The position numbers and the translations under genes were made by a program. Under the pieces are notes generated by a model that was not told where the DNA came from, did not search any database, and was given only the letters and a program-made list of their open reading frames with translations. 64,000 nt of DNA from positions 76,517,992 to 76,581,991 of the forward strand of contig CM077600.1 of the NCBI GenBank assembly GCA_039654915.1, given 5' to 3'. This stretch comes from Aquilaria yunnanensis (Eukaryota; Streptophyta; Magnoliopsida; Malvales; Thymelaeaceae). Of the stretch, positions 35,511 through 47,705 are shown piece after piece; within the stretch, counting starts at the first letter, position 1, and each line of letters starts with the position of its first letter.

Positions 35511-36926
35511 TGTTGGGTTTCGGGAGCCAAACAGCGCAGCAGAATTTAACCGAAACCCTCCAGGATCCAAGTGAAACGGGTAAACTGGGTGTTCGAAAAT
35601 TTCATACCTAATTTTCAGTTGAGATCTCTCACTCAACTGTAGAGTCGAATCACAAAACCTGAATAGTTGACGTGTTCAGGCTCTCTATGGTATCCACACG
35701 AGCCTCTCGGGATCACCACGCTTCCACCACGTCCCGGAAGATGCGTTTCTCTTGCCCTCGCAGTGCTAGCTTGCGTCCTCCAAGGAATTGCAAGAGAAGA
35801 GTGCGGCTGTCCTTTTGGGAGGCTAGGGCAAGGAGACCTGCGAATTTCTCACTTAAAAGTTGTATTTATAGTGAGACTCAACTTCCAGGCCTAATGGGTT
35901 TCAAAGCCCTAATCCAATTAGGATTTAATTTCGGGCTTAATAATGGCTCAACTCCTTGGCCCATTATTAATACGAAATTAAAGTGAAACCATAACCCAAA
36001 TAATTAACCCATGCACTCTAATGATCCAAATAGCTCTATGTGTGCGACCCAATAGGCTCTTGCCATGTTTGGCAATGATCATAAATCACATTTATGATCA
36101 TAAGCAATGAGCGGTGTCTAGCAACACATCATTGCTACCCAAGTGACAAGATTGTCGGTGAATCGACTAAACCTTTGTGATCATCACCGATATATGCCAT
36201 TGTCCCTTTGTCCAAGATATCAAGACTAAGCACGAGACATGGAATGTGTCACTCTCGTATAGCCCAATCTTTGGTTTCTTGATTACCGAGTAGACCAAAT
36301 TAAACTGACGACATTGATATCATATATCAACTCATCGGAGCATGGCCATGCATTTTCTAAGTCTCACTCTATCAAGGGGCCCAAAGATATCACTCCCGTT
36401 ACATAGGAGGGACAAATCCCATCTTGATCATACAAATCCCTCCGCATGATATGTGACATACCCAATGACCTCCTTCAAGTTCACTCAGTTACGAGCAACA
36501 AAGGAAAGTATCAAAGTATGTGACTCACATGTAGGGAACCTTGATGATCTTAGGTCGAAGGACTACATATAGCATGATCACTATGAGAATCACTTATGAC
36601 ACTCATATAACGATCCATGAAGTGTTCTCATGGTGGGTCGGTCCAGTACACAAGTTCTCCAACTTGTACCCATATGTAGACTACATATCTCATATTAGTC
36701 TCCACATATGCTAGTCATTATGTATTATTGCAACCCGCTCCACAATAATACTAGACTAGGGACGTTTAAGAATATCCTTATTCTAGGGTTACAATTATGT
36801 TTATTACGTTACGCAGAAACAAAACAACAAACAAAATTGCTGGATTAATGCCTCAATAAAATATCATGACTCAATGTGCAAAAATACAATCATCTCATGA
36901 TTGGCTTTTTGGGCACAATACTAACA
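35511..36926 (-). repeat. 3' LTR of nested copia element (1416 bp)
   Basis: TG...CA ends. A minus-strand TATAAATA lies at 35863-35870. The adjoining interior (36927-36942) gives the purine tract AAGTGGGAGAT on the minus strand. Confidence 0.95.
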
Positions 36927-36998
36927 ATCTCCCACTTGCACTAAAAGCCAATCATCCATGTATCTAATACCGATGGACCTAGAATGGCTATCATGCTT

Positions 36999-37190
36999 CT
37001 ACTGCGTAAGGGGCTTTGTCAGTGGATCAGCAATGTTGCTGTCTGTCGAAGTCCTGCATATCCTTACATCACCCCTCTCGATGATCTCCCTAATGAGATG
37101 ATAGCGTCGGAGTATGTGTTTGGATCGCTGGTGAGATCGAGGTTCCTTAGCCTGTGCGATTGCTCCATTGTTGTCACAATGCTTATCGGG
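36999..37190 (-). pseudogene. RNase H C-terminus of nested copia element, out of frame
   Basis: In a different minus-strand frame from the main ORF, this segment encodes the conserved copia RNase H end: a CDNNGAIAQAKEPRSHQ block, RRYHLIREII and IADPLTKPL, stopping at 36999-37001. The main ORF leaves this frame near 37185-37205, so an indel there replaces the last RNase H motif with 40 or so unrelated residues. Confidence 0.85.
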
Positions 37191-40100
37191 TCGACAATGC
37201 TTGGAACCACTCCAAGTTCAGTGATGAACTTCTTGATCCAAACTGCCTCCTTCGCAGCATTAGAGGCGGCAATGTACTCAAATTGTGTTGTAGAGTCAGC
37301 TACTGTCTCTTGCTTTGAACTCTTCCAGCTCACAGCACCACCACCAATACAAAACACATAACCAGATTGCGATCTAAAATCATCCTTATCGGATTGGAAG
37401 CTTGCATCGGTGTAACCCCTTACAACGAGCTCATCTTCACCTCCGAAGACCAAGAATGCATCCTTAGTCCTTCGTAAGTACTTAAGGATGTTCTTAACAG
37501 CTGTCCAGTGACTTTCACCAGGGTTCGATTGGTACCTACTCGTCATGCTCAAAGCATATGAGACATCGGGACGAGTACATATCATGGCATACATGATAGA
37601 TCCAATTACTGAGGCATATGGAATCTTACTCATGCGCTCTCTCTCCTCGGTTGTACTCGGACACTGAGATCTAGAAAGAGTGATACCATGTGACATGGGC
37701 AAGAATCCTTTCTTGGAATCTTGCATGCTAAACCTCTTTAGCACCTTGTCAATATATGTACTTTGACTTAGGCCAAGAAGCTTTCTAGATCTATCTCTAT
37801 AGATCCTGATGCCTAACACATAGGCTGCTTCACCCAAGTCCTTCATAGAGAAACATTTCCCTAGCCAAGTCTTCACAGACTGTAGCTCAGGAATGTCATT
37901 CCCGATGAGTAGTATGTCATCTACATACAACACCAAGAAGACAATAGCGCTCCAACTAACCTTCTTGTAGACACAAGGTTCATCTTCATTTTTGATAAAA
38001 CCAAACTCTTTGATTGCATCATCAAAACGAAGATTCCAACTTCGAGAAGCTTGCTTCAGTCCATAAATGGACCTTTGCAATTTGCACACTTTATTGGCAT
38101 TCTCAGGAGTGACAAAACCCTCAGGTTGTGTCATGTACACATCCTCAAGTAGCTTTCTATTTAGGAATGCAGTTTTGACATCCATTTGCCATATCTCATA
38201 ATCATAGTGTGCAGCAATAGCAAACAAAATTCGGATGGATTTAAGCATAGCAACTGGTGAAAAAGTTTCATCATAGTCAATACCATGAATTTGCTTGAAA
38301 CCTTTTGCGACCAATCGTCCCTTAAAGGTAATCACATTACCATCCATGTCAGTTTTCTTCTTGAAAACCCATTTGCACCCTATGGGTTTTACCCCTTCAG
38401 GTGGGTCAACCAAAGTCCATACTTGGTTTTCATACATGGATTCCATCTCGGATTTCATGGCCACTAGCCACTTCTCAGAGTCAGGCCCCGACATAGCTTG
38501 TTGGTAGGTTGTGGGCTCATCTTCATCCATGAGCATCACATCACCGGTGTGAGTCACGAGAAATCCATATCTCTCGGGCTCACGCCGAATCCTACCAGTC
38601 CTACGTGGGCTCTGTGCTATAGGAACAGACTCTTGAACCACAACATCTTGTGGTGTCTGTTCAGGTTCCATTTCAGGTTCGAAGTCTCCTTGTTGTTCTT
38701 GAATTTCTTCAAGTTCTACTTTCCACCCACTAGTTCCTTTAGAGATAAACTCTTTCTCCAAAATGACACCAGTTCGAGCAACAAACACTTTTTGCTCAGA
38801 GGGTTTGTAGAAATAGTAACCCTTTGTTTCTTTGGGATACCCAACAAAAAGGCATTTTTGAGATTTGGGCCCTAGTTTGTCAGAGGATTGACGTTTCACA
38901 TAAGCGTCACAGCCCCAAATCTTCATAAAAGACAAATTGGGATGCCTCCCACTCCATATCTCATATGGTGTCTTTTGAATCGATTTAGATGGAACTCGGT
39001 TTAGTGTAAAAGCGGCTGTCTCTAGAGCATGTCCCCAAAAGGAGTTTGGAAGGTCAGTTTGACTCATCATGGAGCGAACCATGTCTAACAGAGTTCGATT
39101 TCTCCTTTCAAAAACACCATTCCATTGAGGTGTACCTGGTGGAGTGAGTTGTGATATTATACCACACTCCTTCAGATAGTCAAGGAATTCTCGATCCAAG
39201 TACTCTCCACCTCGATCTGATCGAACCACTTTGATACTCTTCCCGAGTTGATTCTCTACTTCATTCTTGAATTCTTTGAACTTTTCAAATGATTCTGACT
39301 TGTGTCTCATAAGATACACATAGCCATATCTGCTGAAGTCTTCAGTGAAAGTAATGAAGTATTGGAAACCTCCTCTAGCTTGTGTAGACATAGGGCCACA
39401 TACATCACTATGTATGAGTCCTAGTAAGTCATTAGCCCTTTCACTTTGCCCTGTGAATGGGGCTTTGGTCATCTTGCCCAACAAACATGACTCACATGTC
39501 TCATATGATTCAAAATCAAATGAGTCCAAGAGTCCATCCGTATGGAGCTTGGATATGCGGGTCTCATTTATATGGCCCAAGCGACAGTGCCAGAGATAGG
39601 TCGAGTTTGAATCATTTAATCTGACCTTCTTGGTATTCACATTATAGATTGGATCTTCAAGGTCTAGAACATACAACCCATTGCTAAGTTGAGCACTACC
39701 ATAAAAGATTTCATTCAAATAAATAGAACAACATTTGTCCTTTATTATAAATGAAAAACCTTTCTTGTCCAAACAAGAAACAGAAATCAAATTTCTACTA
39801 ATAGTAGGCACAAAGTAACAGTTGTCTAATTCTAAAACTAATCCACTAGGTAAAGTGAGAACATAAGTCCCTACGGCTAAGGCAGCAACCCTTGCTCCAT
39901 TTCCAACACGTAGGTCCACTTCACCTCGGGCCAATCTTCTACTTCTACTTAGATCCTGCACATTTGCACAAATGTGAAATCCACATCTAGTATCCAATAC
40001 CCAAGATGAGGAAGTAGAAAAGTTAGCCTCTATAACAAAAATACCTGAAGTGGAAGTCTTACTTCCCTTTTCCTTAGCAAGTTCTTCAAGATAGAGCTTA

Positions 40101-40888
40101 CAGTTGCGCTTCCAGTGTCCAGTTTGCTTACAATGGAAGCACTCCCCTTCCTTTGCCACACCATCCTTTGGTTTCAGTGCAGCTGAAGAAGAACTAGCAT
40201 TGGACTTTTCATTAGCTTTATCCTTCTTCTTGTTGGCTTTTCCCTTTCCCTTGCCCTTTTGAACCATCAAAATGGGCTTAGCCTTCTTAAGGTTTTGCTC
40301 AGCAGTTCTCAACATGTTGAGCAATTCAGGAAGGGACTTGTCAAGGTCGTTCATGTTATAGTTCATGACGAACTGACTGTAGCTTTCAGGCAACGATTGC
40401 AAGACTACATCGATAGCCAACTCTTTCTGAAGAGCAAATCCCAAATTCTCAAGATTCTCAATGTACCCAATCATCTTAAGCACATGAGGACCCACGGGAC
40501 TTCCCTCAGACATCTTGCACTGAAACAATGCCTTAAAGGTCTCAAACCTCTCATGCCTAGCTTGCTCTTGGAAAACCATTTTGAGATGTTCGATCATATC
40601 GAACGCCCCCATGTTCTCATGTTGCTTCTGAAGCTCAGATTCCATGGTAATAAGCATGAGGCATGCAACATCCAAAGCATCATCAGAATGCCTCTTGTGA
40701 GCATCCCTTTCAGCTCTTGGAGCAGTGGCAGCAGGCTCATTTGGAATGGGCTGCTCTAGGACATAAGCCTTTCTCTCTTGTTTGAGGACTATCCTCAAGT
40801 TTCGGTACCATTTGAGAAAATTGGTCCCATTCAGTTTTTCCTTCTCAAGGATCGATCGCAACGAAAGTGTCGATGTGTTTTGTGCCAT
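37064..40888 (-). CDS. Copia gag-pol polyprotein (1274 codons), almost intact
   Basis: One uninterrupted minus-strand ORF. Gag occupies residues 1-240 (LNGTNFLKWYRNLRIVLKQE). The CCHC knuckle CFHCKQTGHWKRNC is near 250. The protease site near 297 reads LDTRCGFHIC, so the usual DTG glycine is Arg. Integrase has the HHCC domain, SDVCGP, VRSDRGGEY and NGVFERRN (all three acidic residues). RT spans about 790-1040 with YVDD. RNase H starts with YTDAS, but the usual TTEAEY reads TTQFEY and the end is frame-shifted. The ORF supplies capsid, processing, integration and copying functions. It is young and probably transcribable, but likely inactive because of the protease and RNase H changes. Confidence 0.93.
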   Translation of the reverse strand: MAQNTSTLSLRSILEKEKLNGTNFLKWYRNLRIVLKQERKAYVLEQPIPNEPAATAPRAERDAHKRHSDDALDVACLMLITMESELQKQHENMGAFDMIEHLKMVFQEQARHERFETFKALFQCKMSEGSPVGPHVLKMIGYIENLENLGFALQKELAIDVVLQSLPESYSQFVMNYNMNDLDKSLPELLNMLRTAEQNLKKAKPILMVQKGKGKGKANKKKDKANEKSNASSSSAALKPKDGVAKEGECFHCKQTGHWKRNCKLYLEELAKEKGSKTSTSGIFVIEANFSTSSSWVLDTRCGFHICANVQDLSRSRRLARGEVDLRVGNGARVAALAVGTYVLTLPSGLVLELDNCYFVPTISRNLISVSCLDKKGFSFIIKDKCCSIYLNEIFYGSAQLSNGLYVLDLEDPIYNVNTKKVRLNDSNSTYLWHCRLGHINETRISKLHTDGLLDSFDFESYETCESCLLGKMTKAPFTGQSERANDLLGLIHSDVCGPMSTQARGGFQYFITFTEDFSRYGYVYLMRHKSESFEKFKEFKNEVENQLGKSIKVVRSDRGGEYLDREFLDYLKECGIISQLTPPGTPQWNGVFERRNRTLLDMVRSMMSQTDLPNSFWGHALETAAFTLNRVPSKSIQKTPYEIWSGRHPNLSFMKIWGCDAYVKRQSSDKLGPKSQKCLFVGYPKETKGYYFYKPSEQKVFVARTGVILEKEFISKGTSGWKVELEEIQEQQGDFEPEMEPEQTPQDVVVQESVPIAQSPRRTGRIRREPERYGFLVTHTGDVMLMDEDEPTTYQQAMSGPDSEKWLVAMKSEMESMYENQVWTLVDPPEGVKPIGCKWVFKKKTDMDGNVITFKGRLVAKGFKQIHGIDYDETFSPVAMLKSIRILFAIAAHYDYEIWQMDVKTAFLNRKLLEDVYMTQPEGFVTPENANKVCKLQRSIYGLKQASRSWNLRFDDAIKEFGFIKNEDEPCVYKKVSWSAIVFLVLYVDDILLIGNDIPELQSVKTWLGKCFSMKDLGEAAYVLGIRIYRDRSRKLLGLSQSTYIDKVLKRFSMQDSKKGFLPMSHGITLSRSQCPSTTEERERMSKIPYASVIGSIMYAMICTRPDVSYALSMTSRYQSNPGESHWTAVKNILKYLRRTKDAFLVFGGEDELVVRGYTDASFQSDKDDFRSQSGYVFCIGGGAVSWKSSKQETVADSTTQFEYIAASNAAKEAVWIKKFITELGVVPSIVDPISIVTTMEQSHRLRNLDLTSDPNTYSDAIISLGRSSRGVM

Positions 40889-42304
40889 GGTTATCTACAA
40901 CAGTAAATATGCAGTGTAAGAGTCATGTATTTTAATTCATTTAATAAGGACTTTTATTAAACGATACTCCCACTATTTTCCTCAAAATAATAACCCTCGA
41001 TATTATTTCGGAACACCTCGGCGCTAAGGTATTCTAGTGGGCCAAGATCCATATTTGACCACAACCTGAGTCAGCTTTGGCTTTTCTCTCAAGTTACAGC
41101 TATTTAGGTAGGCAACTCCTTGCCAATTGCATCTTATGCAACTCTTGGATAGTTGGGTGAACAACACTTGTCCAAGCTCATCTCATGAACTTAAGCCCAA
41201 CTCTATGCCTCTAAGTCCCTAATCCTATTAGGATGACTTAGTTAAGTCAAACCCAAAGTTAGCAGTTTGGATATCACTATTATCCCATCGCGCCTTACCA
41301 AGATGAACATAGGTGCTTTACTTTGGCAAACCCACCTAATGTTGATCAAAGTCTTGACGAGTGCCAACATTTGGAAGGCATCACATTTAATGACTTAATA
41401 TTTGTTTGAGAGATTTTTTTTCTTTTGATCTCACCAATTTGTTATCTCCGGTTGTTTTATACATGCATCACATACAAATATAAAACATGCATCTCATGCT
41501 TACAAGAAATAAATGTGACATGGTTATAGCCCAAACTATGCGATATTCTCAAGCCAATGAGAATATCATAAAAGCCTAAGAAAAGAAAAGAGTCTTCACA
41601 AGCTCCTTCTCTTCTTTTCTTGGTTGCCCTCTTGTTGTCACCTCCTTGGACATACCACCTTGGACGATCCCATAATGCACCATTACATCAATAATAGAAA
41701 CCTCGAGTTACATTCGAGGGGAGTAAGGTGACAAGAGAATGTACAATGAGAGTGATAAGAAAAGGCACGACTCGCAGGCCGTATTTACAAGTACAACCAA
41801 TCAAGGGCTATAACCATGCACCATGCTTCAAACACCAATCAGCATATCATGTCAAATCTCATTCAACAAAGATGCATGCCAATTTTTACGTGTTGATTAA
41901 CCAGTTTTTATTTATGTGGCGCTTCGCATACGGCGGTCCCACTAGCCGGTCTTACAATTGCTTAGTCCGAAATCTTATATTTCGAGAAAGTAGGCACCCG
42001 AGACTCCTCCATTCGAGCCACCAAAAATACCTTACTTTCGGTGCCCGAACAGGCCGAATCCGAACAAACCTAGGGTTTTTGCAACTATTGCAAGAATCCT
42101 AATCCATATAGGTATCTTATACCTATCAATTTCAGGTTAATCTCATTAACCAATTTGTGTCGTTTCTTCATATATCTTATATGTTCATTACGAATTCCGG
42201 TTTCATGCATCATGAATCAATCTAATTAATCATGGCTGAAAACCAATCGAACATATAGTATCATGCGATTCAACACTCAATCCCAATTTAGGGTTTCACC
42301 AGTA
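40889..42304 (-). other. Untranslated leader of nested copia element
   Basis: About 1.4 kb between the gag ATG (40888) and the primer-binding site. It has no ORF I would call (41728-42102 on the plus strand is open but has no motif). Such a long leader may hold packaging and dimerisation signals; that is inference. Confidence 0.7.
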
Positions 42305-42316
42305 GCTCTGATACCA
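42305..42316 (-). other. Primer-binding site, nested copia element
   Basis: The minus strand reads TGGTATCAGAGC, one base inside the LTR edge at 42318. Confidence 0.93.
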
Positions 42317-42317
42317 C

Positions 42318-43734
42318 TGTTGGGTTTCGGGAGCCAAACAGCGCAGCGGAATTTAACCGAAACCCTCCAAGATCCAAGTGAAACGGGGTAAACCGGGTGT
42401 TCGAAAATTTCATACCTACTTTTCGATTGAGATCTCTCACTCAACTGTAGAGTCGAATCACAAAACCTGAACAGTTGACGTGTTCAGGCTCTCTATGGTA
42501 TCCACACGAGCCTCTCGGGATCACCACGCTTCCACCTCGTCCCGGCAGATGCGTTTCTCTTGCCCTCGCAGTGCTAGCTTGCGTCCTCCAAGGAATAGCA
42601 AGAGAAGAGTGCGGCTGTCCTTTTGGGAGGCTAGGGCAAGGAGACCTGCGAATTTCTCACTTAAAAGTTGTATTTATAGTGAGACTCAACTTCCAGGCCT
42701 AATGGGTTTCAAAGCCCTAATCCAATTAGGATTTAATTTCGGGCTTAATAATGGCTCAACTCCTTGGCCCATTATTAATACGAAATTAAAGTGAAACCAT
42801 AACCCAAATAATTAGCCCATGCACTCTAATGATCCAAATAGCTCTATGTGTGCGACCCAATAGGCTCTTGCCATGTTTGGCAAAGATCATAAATCACATT
42901 TATGATCATAAGCAATGAGCGGTGTCTAGCAACACATCATTGCTACCCAAGTGACAAGATTGTCGGTGAATCGACTAAACCTTTGTGATCATCACCGATA
43001 TATGCCATTGTCCCTTTGTCCAAGATATCAAGACTAAGCACGAGACATGGAATGTGTCACTCTCGTATAGCCCAATCTTTGGTTTCTTGATTACCGAGTA
43101 GACCAAATTAAACTGATGACATTGATATCATATATCAACTCATCGGAGCATGGCCATGCATTTTCTAAGTCTCACTCTATCAAGGGGCCCAAAGATATCA
43201 CTCCCGTTACATAGGAGGGACAAATCCCATCTTGATCATACAAATCCCTCCGCATGATATGTGACATACCCAATGACCTCCTTCAAGTTCACTCAGTTAC
43301 GAGCAACAAAGGAAAGTATCAAAGTATGTGACTCAAATGTAGGGAACCTTGATGATCTTAGGTCGAAGGACTACATATACCATGATCACTATGAGAATCA
43401 CTTATGACACTCATATAACGATCCATGAAGTGTTCTCATGGTGGGTCGGTCCAGTACACAAGTTCTCCAACTTGTACCCATATGTAGACTACATATCTCA
43501 TATTAGTCTCCACATATGCTAGTCATTATGTATTATTGCAACCCGCTCCACAATAATACTATACTAGGGACGTTTAAGAATATCATTATTCTAGGGTTAC
43601 AATTATGTTTATTACATTACGCAGAAACAAAACAACAAACAAAATTGCTGGATTAATGCCTCAATAAAATATCATGACTCAATGTGCAAAAATACAATCA
43701 TCTCATGATTGGCTTTTTGGGCACAATACTAACA
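42318..43734 (-). repeat. 5' LTR of nested copia element (1417 bp)
   Basis: TG...CA. A minus-strand TATAAATA at 42671-42678 would direct transcription into the ORF. It differs from the 3' LTR at about 19 positions, half of them in the first 300 bases. Confidence 0.95.
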
Positions 43735-43739
43735 TGGCC

Positions 43740-43932
43740 ATCATCTCCATATGATTCCTTGAATGTTCTAACAGCTACTTTTGAAAATCCAAGTCCATGC
43801 TCCATGAAATAGCTTGAGACAAAAGCTTAAAGTGCACTAGTAAGCTCCTTAGCCTTCTTTTTTGTCATAGGTCCACTAGTTATCTCCAATGGGTCCTTGC
43901 CATCCTTGGTTGTGCCTTCCTTGGTCATATCA
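43740..43932 (-). repeat. 3' LTR of TR-GAG element, right part
   Basis: Continues the LTR interrupted at 35510; matches 48500-48692. Ends CATATCA, next to the minus-strand purine tract AAGGAGAGGGGAGT (43933-43946). Confidence 0.88.
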
Positions 43933-43946
43933 ACTCCCCTCTCCTT

Positions 43947-45678
43947 AGAAAGATTCATCCTCGAATCAAAACCTACATTAGAAAAAGGAACTGAATCAAT
44001 AAGGATGAAATAGTCAAATACTTAAGCACTTACCTTTCACATAAGCACCAAGAGCATGGAATGCTTGTGTATGGAGCTTTACTCTTGTGTAAAACCTGAA
44101 CTAATTTTCCAATAAAATGTTAATTTTGATTCCTCTAAGTCCCAAAACAATGTTTGAAGCAATTTGCACAAAAAATCTGAAGGTTTGCATAATTTTCATC
44201 TTAACTCTAGGCATCACTTTCATTGCCTTTGCCACTTCAAAAACATTATTGTCACACCTAGGAAAAAGTGTTGGAAGAATTTACCTCAAGGATGCTATAT
44301 GCACAAAAAAAAAATGGACCTAAACTCGCATAAGTGTCAGGGTCATAAAAGCACAAGTTATGCATGTCAAGACAATAGTTTGCATAAGCCATTCAAATAA
44401 ACAAAAATTGAAAATAGTGCAGCCTAAGCTAATAACAAAACAAGGATGCACAAATTTCACAAAAATCCTAAGCATTTTAAATGTAATAAGATTGGAATAA
44501 ATAGGATTAAGTGAAACCAATTTACTGGCAAACTTATTTTTGCATGTATATACACCACAATGCATGAAATTTGTGAACTTGCATGGAATGTGATACAAAA
44601 CAAAGGAACCAACATATCTCCTTAAAAGGCTAAACTGAAGACCAAAATTTTCACTTAAAAAAAATACTTTCAAGTTCAAACATAAACCAAAAATATCAAG
44701 GCTCAAATGTTTGTGTAATGCATGTGTCACGACAAAAAAATGCTTGTTGGAAATTAAAAATTGATGCACAAAAATGGGCTGAACACAAATGGGAATCAAA
44801 AAAGTATGTATTGCATGTGTAAGAACTAATTTATGCATGAAAAATTCCAAAGAAGTATATTTAACTTGGGGCAAAACAAAACAATGTGAGATGGATGCAA
44901 AACAAAAGACACTAAAATAGATTTTTCTCTAGAGAAACTTCTGGAATTCCAAAGATGATTTGACAAAACCATATAATTAGAAGATTTAAAACCATATTTT
45001 GTCAAAGTTTCATGCTTATTTCCTTTTCTTAATCTAATTTCATTAAAACCATTCTTAAAAATAATACAGCTAGCAAACTCACATTGTTTGAGACTTTCAT
45101 GCAAAACCACATCAAATCTAGGTGTAACGAAGAAATACATTACAGTGGTTGGACTGAGTCTCTTCCTTAGGAACCACAAATTTTTCACCTTTGCACTCAA
45201 TGGCTTCGGGTGGAGTTGCAGTAATTTCATCCCCTTGAACCATGGGATAAGAAACAATGTTAGGCAAACTTTTGCATATGAAATCACTTGGACTTACCTC
45301 GAATTGTTCCTTTTGAACCTCCTTCGTTGGTTTGATGCATAGGACATGACTTGGAATATTGGGAACACCAACCTCTTGGATGCCCAGTAACTCACTTGAT
45401 CGTTGTAGCTCATCTCTACTAAATTCCTATAAAGAAGACAACACAACACCAAAAGAAGACTTGGTTATGTTAGATGAAAGTATGGCTTCTCTGTAAGTCT
45501 TTCTCTCTCCACTTGGCTTGGGTTCATTGCACTCTTGTCTTCTCTCAACTTTGCACTCAATTTCTTCTCTCGGGAATTCTCTATTCTTCTTCCCCTCATG
45601 TTCACTCTTCTCACTTAATCTCTCAGTTGTTCTTTCAGTTTTCCCCTCTTCACTCTTGCCCTCATTTTTTGCTTCTTT
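43947..45678 (-). other. TR-GAG interior downstream of gag, no enzyme domains
   Basis: The minus-strand reading continues a charged gag-linked tail as far as about 45140 (blocks such as VGVPNIPSHVLC and PSDFICKSLPNIV), then becomes unstructured, AT-rich sequence. Open stretches at 44320-44874 and 44826-45287 have no DSG, YxDD or DDE-type motif. I read this as the deleted or replaced pol region. Confidence 0.6.
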
Positions 45679-46816
45679 TTATTTTCTCTCAACCTTACTT
45701 TGAAGCTTTCTTTGATCCTCCAAGACTTGTTGTTGTGAAAGTGGAACAAGTGTGATTGGCTCTTCACTCTCCAAAGGTGGTGTCTCCTCCATGGGACCTT
45801 TATCCTCAGATGTGATCTTTCGATCATCTGCAAGAATCATCACTTTTTTGTTTAGGCAATCTTTCATGTAGTGCCCCTTGCCTCTACACTTGAAGCACAT
45901 CATCTCTTTTGCGTTAGGTGCATTTTTAGCTGAAGGTATGTACTTGTCTTGTTGAGGCCGAGACAAGCTTCCTTTGGTGGCCTCCACTCTTGGCTTTGGT
46001 GCTTTTTTGCTCCAAGCTCCCCTCCATGTGGAGCTTCCTCATTAAGACATCTTGGATGCCTTGGACCTCTTAATGATCCTCTCAGCTTTAATGGCATGGT
46101 GAAGCAAATCCTCCATGTTGATATAAGGCACCATCTTCACCTTATTGGCTATCTCAAGATTGAGACCATTGATGAATCTATTAATGGTGGTCTCCTCATC
46201 CTCACTGATGTTGGCTCGGGTCAAGGTCATCTCCAAGCCTTTGTGGTAGTCCTCCACACTCCTTTGGCCTTGCACTAGCCTTTGAAGTTTGAGGTGTTGA
46301 TCTCTATAATAGTAGCTAGGCACAAATCTCCTCCTCATCAAGTCTTTAAGGGCTCTCCACGTATTGATGGGATCCTCTTTTCTCCTTCTGCTAGAAGTAA
46401 CAACCTGATTCCACCATATAATAGCATAGTCAGTGAACTCAATGGTAGCCAATTTAACCTTTTTTTCCTTGGAGTAATGATGGTAATCAAACATCATCTC
46501 AATCTTTTAGTCTCATTCCCAGTATGCATCAGGATCACTCCTCCCTTGGAAGGATGGAATGGTAAGCTTGATAGAGTTGAAATTGTTGTCCTCCCTTAGC
46601 TCCCCCCTCCTTGGAAACACATGGTCATGCCAAACTCCCTTCTTCCTCCTTGGGTTTTTCTCTCCTTGGTTACAAGATGGGATTAGCTCTCCTTGGCAAC
46701 CTCAAATCTATGTCTTCAATCCTCCCCACAAGTTTATTGAGAGTTTCTTGAAGTTCCCTCATGGTAAGCTCCTCATTATGCCTCACTTCAATCTTCCTAT
46801 CCTCCTGGCCCTCCAT
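45679..46816 (-). pseudogene. Gypsy-type gag of TR-GAG element, few breaks
   Basis: The start ATG at 46816 opens MEGQEDRKIEVRHNEELTMR. After stops near 46670 and 46500, the core is open at 46042-46497 (151 codons): MMFDYHHYSKEKKVKLATIEF, WWNQVV, then RSVEDYHKGLEMTLTRANI and RFINGLNLEIANKVKMVPYI. A shift precedes the nucleocapsid part at 45679-45987 with CFKCRGKGHYMKDC. This is a gypsy gag, perhaps CRM/Galadriel-like (uncertain). It would supply the capsid only. Confidence 0.88.
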
Positions 46817-47690
46817 ACTCCTGAAATCAAATATCCTCACAAACTTACCTCACGTGTTTTTAGTCAAAAGATGAACACTTAAACACTTAATTTGTTAGTG
46901 ACAATATTGTTATTAAAGAGTCCTCAAAAGTTCTAAGAAAACTTTCCTCAAAGCACACATGAAAACTTGAATTCTTAAAAACAATTTTGACTCCAAAATA
47001 GATGTGGGCTAAACAAGCTTTAAAAGACTCTAAGAAGCTCTTGCAATTGATGATCACAACAACCACAAAGAAAAGCTTTTTGCTCAAAACAATGGGTTAG
47101 GGTTTGTGGGCTCAAAAACCAAGTAACAATGTGCAAGCTTCTTTTGCCAACTCTTTTCTTTTCTTTCTTCTTTCTTTCTTTTTTTTTTTTGAAACCTTTT
47201 TTTTCCTTGCAGTTTTGTGGCTATAACACTTTTCTTCTTGAAGTTCCTTTCTGCCAAAGAAAAAAATTTAGATTTCTTTTCGGCCAAGACAAGAAACTAT
47301 AGAAAACTTCCACAATTTGGAACAACCTTTTGGTATCAAAACTTCCTGAACATGAATCCTTCTTTTTTTTTTTTTTTAATGTTTTCTTGACTCTAGGATG
47401 CTGAAACAAGGAAAACAAAAGAGGATTAATATGGCTGGACATGAAAAGAAAAGATAAGAATCAAAAGGCAACAAACAAATTAAAACCGAAAACTAGGAAA
47501 CCCTAGTTTGATGTTTTTTGTTATTTTTGTTATTTTGATTGGAAACAAGGCTGGAAAAAAGGAACATAGACTTGAAACTAGAAGAAAAAGGATTAAAATA
47601 AAGAATTAAATCATGAAATTACTGGAAAAAATTGACAGAAAAATGAAGAGAAATAAGAACACATAGATATGTCTTTCCGATGGAACTTGT

Positions 47691-47703
47691 GGGTTAGATA
47701 CCA
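47691..47703 (-). other. Probable primer-binding site of TR-GAG element
   Basis: The minus strand reads TGGTATCTAACCC just inside the LTR. The first seven bases equal the initiator Met-tRNA complement; the rest differ, so this site is divergent or uses another tRNA. Confidence 0.6.
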
Positions 47704-47705
47704 AC

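Larger units (their letters stand above)
35511..43734 (-). mobile_element. Nearly intact Ty1/copia retrotransposon nested in an LTR
   Basis: Two LTRs of 1416 and 1417 bp (35511-36926 and 42318-43734), TGTTGGG...CTAACA. Perfect TSD TGGCC lies at 35506-35510 and 43735-43739. I count about 19 LTR differences (about 1.3 percent), so it is among the youngest insertions. The interior has a primer-binding site, a 1.4-kb leader, one 1274-codon gag-pol ORF and a polypurine tract, all on the minus strand. Removing it restores continuity of the surrounding LTR, as the uninterrupted copy at 48481-48540 shows. Confidence 0.95.

Noticed and set aside
35667..35986. Overlapping plus ORFs repeated at 42475-42794
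   Set aside because: Duplicated only because both copia LTRs contain them; no motif, and antisense to the LTR promoter.
40259..40759. 166-codon plus ORF
   Set aside because: Antisense shadow of the copia gag at 37064-40888.
44320..45287. Long minus ORFs that might be pol of the TR-GAG element
   Set aside because: No protease, RT, RNase H or integrase motif; composition is AT-driven.
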